Shown here: piece after piece, positions 62,191 to 64,000 of the stretch
How positions within the stretch are numbered: position 1 is the stretch's first letter
Layout: each line of letters begins with the position of its first letter
NCBI GenBank assembly: GCA_014055465.1
Contig: WIAF01000006.1
Location: forward strand, 186,001-250,000
Direction of reading: 5' to 3'
DNA: 64,000 nt
From: Nitrospira sp. CR1.1
GTDB lineage: Bacteria > Nitrospirota > Nitrospiria > Nitrospirales > Nitrospiraceae
Made by a program: the position numbers and the translations under genes
Notes under the pieces: generated by a model
Databases searched by the model: none
Seen by the model: only the letters and a program-made list of their open reading frames with translations
What the model was told of the DNA's origin: nothing

Positions 62191-63129
62191 CTACGGGCTC
62201 AGCCCTGGACGACGATCCTTCCGATACCCATCAACTGTCCGACTCAGCGTGGTGAGGGAGATCGCCTTTTCCACTCCGCTCACCTTCAGACCGCGCAGCC
62301 CTTGCTGTAAGCCCTGCACGTACGCGCGGCCATCGTCACACTCAGTGGATTTCCCCTGAAGAGAAGGATCGAACGGTTTTACGCCGACAATGGCCTTAAT
62401 GGTCTCTGCCCCAAAAGGACCCGTGACGGTGAATTGCTCCGGAGACGTCGCACTACCAAACGAGTAGGTCTGCCCGCCTTTAATGAAGGCCTCTCCTCGA
62501 TAAAGATTGGGAACCAGGTGGACCACACAGCCGTCGGCCTGAAAATAGTCCAGCTTTAGATACCCGTCGCGGTCGGACTGCACGTGGATGATCAACTCGT
62601 CCCCCTCACTGAAACGGCCATCCTCCCGATTGGTCCAGACGCGTAACCCAAACCCGGCGGATGCCGCAACCATAGGGGCTTGTGCTTGCTGCGAGATCTC
62701 TTTTGCGTTAATTCGTTGCTTGATGAGTTCGTCGATCGACACGGGACTCATCCTCGCTGCAATTGTGATGCAGATCTCTTGGCCCTGCTTCTCCTCTTTC
62801 TCCACGTGAACCTGCTCGAGCATCGCTGCGCTGGCCGTCTGCACGATATCTTCTTCCAGCTGAAGATTCTTCACTTTTGAAGAAGACTGCACAAAAACCC
62901 TATGAAGACGAACGGCGTCCTCTTGAGCTAAGGCAATGGCAACGCGTTTCGCCTGAACAGGGGTTTCATTGTCACCATACTTATAGCAAGCAAACCCTCG
63001 AATTGATTCTGTTGGCCCGGTTTCTCCTGGTGGCTGACTCGCGCGGGCAAACCCCATCCAGAGCACCGGCATCAATACGGCTACACACCCGGCACTGATC
63101 AAGCAATTCAGTCGTACACCGTTACTCAT
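62191..63129 (-). CDS. DUF4384-domain secreted protein
   Basis: A 312-residue protein. Signal-like N-terminus (LISAGCVAVLMPVLWMGFA); the region about 150-260 has the DUF4384 pattern: RVWTNREDGRFSEGDELIIH, GYLKLDYFQADGCVVHLVPN and FTVTGPFGAETIKAIVG. The domain is found next to, or fused with, caspase-like and kinase domains in other bacteria, and is probably a beta-sandwich binding module. The 50-140 segment is helical with conserved-looking DAVRLHRVFVQSSSKV. ATG 63129 has GGGGAAG upstream; a frame up to 63240 overlaps no known feature but lacks a good start. Part of the CHAT cluster. Confidence 0.8.
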   Translation of the reverse strand: MSNGVRLNCLISAGCVAVLMPVLWMGFARASQPPGETGPTESIRGFACYKYGDNETPVQAKRVAIALAQEDAVRLHRVFVQSSSKVKNLQLEEDIVQTASAAMLEQVHVEKEEKQGQEICITIAARMSPVSIDELIKQRINAKEISQQAQAPMVAASAGFGLRVWTNREDGRFSEGDELIIHVQSDRDGYLKLDYFQADGCVVHLVPNLYRGEAFIKGGQTYSFGSATSPEQFTVTGPFGAETIKAIVGVKPFDPSLQGKSTECDDGRAYVQGLQQGLRGLKVSGVEKAISLTTLSRTVDGYRKDRRPGLSP

Positions 63130-63208
63130 ACTTCCCCGCCACAGGCCAACGCCTTGCCATGACAATTCCCTGTTTGCGTCACCGGACTCTTCATCTCGTT
63201 TCTCACCA

Positions 63209-64000
63209 TCATGAGGAACCGGCCCGATCGACAACCACAATCACCTGTCCCTTCTCTAAGAATTCAAAGTGATCTTTCACCCCGTGAATCGTCTGTGCGG
63301 CGGCATTGCTGATGACGAGATCGGTATGGCTGTTTCCCGCCCGTCGAAGCGCTTTGACATACAGCGGATTGGCCGTGACCTTCGGGTGAGTCTTGGCCGC
63401 CAGAGGATCAGACACATAGGCGGCGATTCCTTCCTTCTCCCGATACTTCGCGAGCACGTAGCTCTGCGAATAGGCTTCTTGACCATCCTCCGTGAGAATT
63501 CTCGGCACCAGGGCCGGGCGAACCTCCATACCGCGCGCGTCGACGACAAGTCCGGTATAGGCCATGCCTGGTTTGGGTGACGGAGTCGGAAGTGTTTCTG
63601 CGACGAGCCTTTTAGCCGGCGGTGCATTCTTCGGCGCAAACGTCTCCGAGATGCGTCCAGTTAGTTTCATTTTCAGCGTGACTTCATACCCGCCCTTTTC
63701 CAACTGCCGCTCGTGAATAATTTTCGCATCCTCAACCATCCCCTGAACCTTCACCTGAATTTCATCGCTGGTGGTGACGTAATTTTTTACCGTCGTGGTG
63801 GAATCGACACGGATTGCTGTGAAGGCCTCCAGAAGGTTTCGATAGGCAACGGACTGGGCCGCGCGTTTTGCCAACAATCGAGCCTGTGTGCTGTTGAGGG
63901 CATCCGCCGGTGGAAAGCCGATTCCTGAGGCCGTCACAATGCCCGCCGTCCAATCTACGACACCCTCTTGCCCGACGACTTCCGTATAGGAACTCGAATC
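63209..64000 (-). CDS. LPP20-like lipoprotein/outer-membrane-associated protein, 5'-partial
   Basis: The frame is open to the right edge (263 residues in the window), so the start lies beyond it. WTAGIVTASGIGFPPADALN, then ARLLAKRAAQSVAYRNLLEA, VDSTTTVKNYV and KGGYEVTLKMKLTGRIS match the LPP20/FlgP-like pattern (repeated Ala-Arg-Ala helix followed by a beta strand). The C-terminal half (about 150-263) has an extra domain with LVVDARGMEVRPALVPRI and HGVKDHFEFLEKGQVIVVVD, which resembles a secretin-like or OmpA-like fold only loosely. It lies 80 bases upstream of the DUF4384 gene, so a joint transcript is likely. Function unknown. Confidence 0.75.
   Translation of the reverse strand, partial: DSSSYTEVVGQEGVVDWTAGIVTASGIGFPPADALNSTQARLLAKRAAQSVAYRNLLEAFTAIRVDSTTTVKNYVTTSDEIQVKVQGMVEDAKIIHERQLEKGGYEVTLKMKLTGRISETFAPKNAPPAKRLVAETLPTPSPKPGMAYTGLVVDARGMEVRPALVPRILTEDGQEAYSQSYVLAKYREKEGIAAYVSDPLAAKTHPKVTANPLYVKALRRAGNSHTDLVISNAAAQTIHGVKDHFEFLEKGQVIVVVDRAGSS

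Noticed and set aside
1..64000. CRISPR array
   Set aside because: No evenly spaced direct repeats were seen anywhere in the window.

Overview
The window looks like chromosomal DNA of a GC-rich Gram-negative bacterium. The outer-membrane machinery (TonB receptors, two-partner secretion, RND efflux, OmpH/Skp) shows this directly. The gene mix (FecI/FecR/receptor cassettes, CHAT proteases, HD-GYP with HEAT-repeat partner, short 6-phosphogluconate dehydrogenase next to zwf) is what I would expect from a Nitrospira-like member of the Nitrospirota, but this is a recognition-level guess that needs a marker-gene search.

Layout. 1-6.0 kb: a protein cut by the left edge that joins the end of an alpha/beta hydrolase to a CHAT protease, then a minus-strand operon of a ProA-like protein without its catalytic cysteine, a methyltransferase and a sugar-nucleotidyltransferase. 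6.2-6.6 kb: a truncated ZIP transporter. 6.7-26.3 kb: a large iron-acquisition cluster. It opens with a Fur-box promoter and an intrinsic terminator that together look like a Fur-controlled small RNA or attenuated leader. It then holds an AraC-type regulator, TonB, ECF sigma, FecR and siderophore receptor; a PepSY membrane protein; a Fur-family regulator; a second sigma/FecR/receptor set; ExbB-ExbD-TonB; and an RND pump. Receptors with signalling domains would tell FecR and the sigma factors that a siderophore is present, TonB-ExbBD would power uptake, and the RND pump could export a siderophore or metal.

26.4-28.1 kb is an accessory patch (CPT-like kinase, SnoaL-like protein, dead thioesterase fragment). 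28.1-44.1 kb is mostly housekeeping: MFS transporter, threonine aldolase, nucleotidyltransferase, gnd and zwf, thioredoxin-like protein, SGNH hydrolase, a HEAT-repeat/HD-GYP pair sharing an N-terminal domain, OmpH, DUF362, rhodanese, radical SAM protein, serS and tRNA-Ser(UGA).

44.1-52 kb is an insertion hot spot: an integrase remnant beside tRNA-Ser, a hybrid histidine kinase, fragments of IS3- and IS110-type transposases, tRNA-Ser(GCU), tRNA-Phe, and an apparently intact IS5-family element. 51.9-54.5 kb carries two glycosyltransferases. 55-64 kb is a minus-strand cluster of an LPP20-like protein, a DUF4384 protein, a two-partner secretion pair (TpsB, TpsA) and a secreted TPR-CHAT protease. 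This cluster is the best candidate for a little-described system; the Fur-box/terminator unit at 6.74-6.88 kb is the best candidate for an unannotated regulatory RNA.
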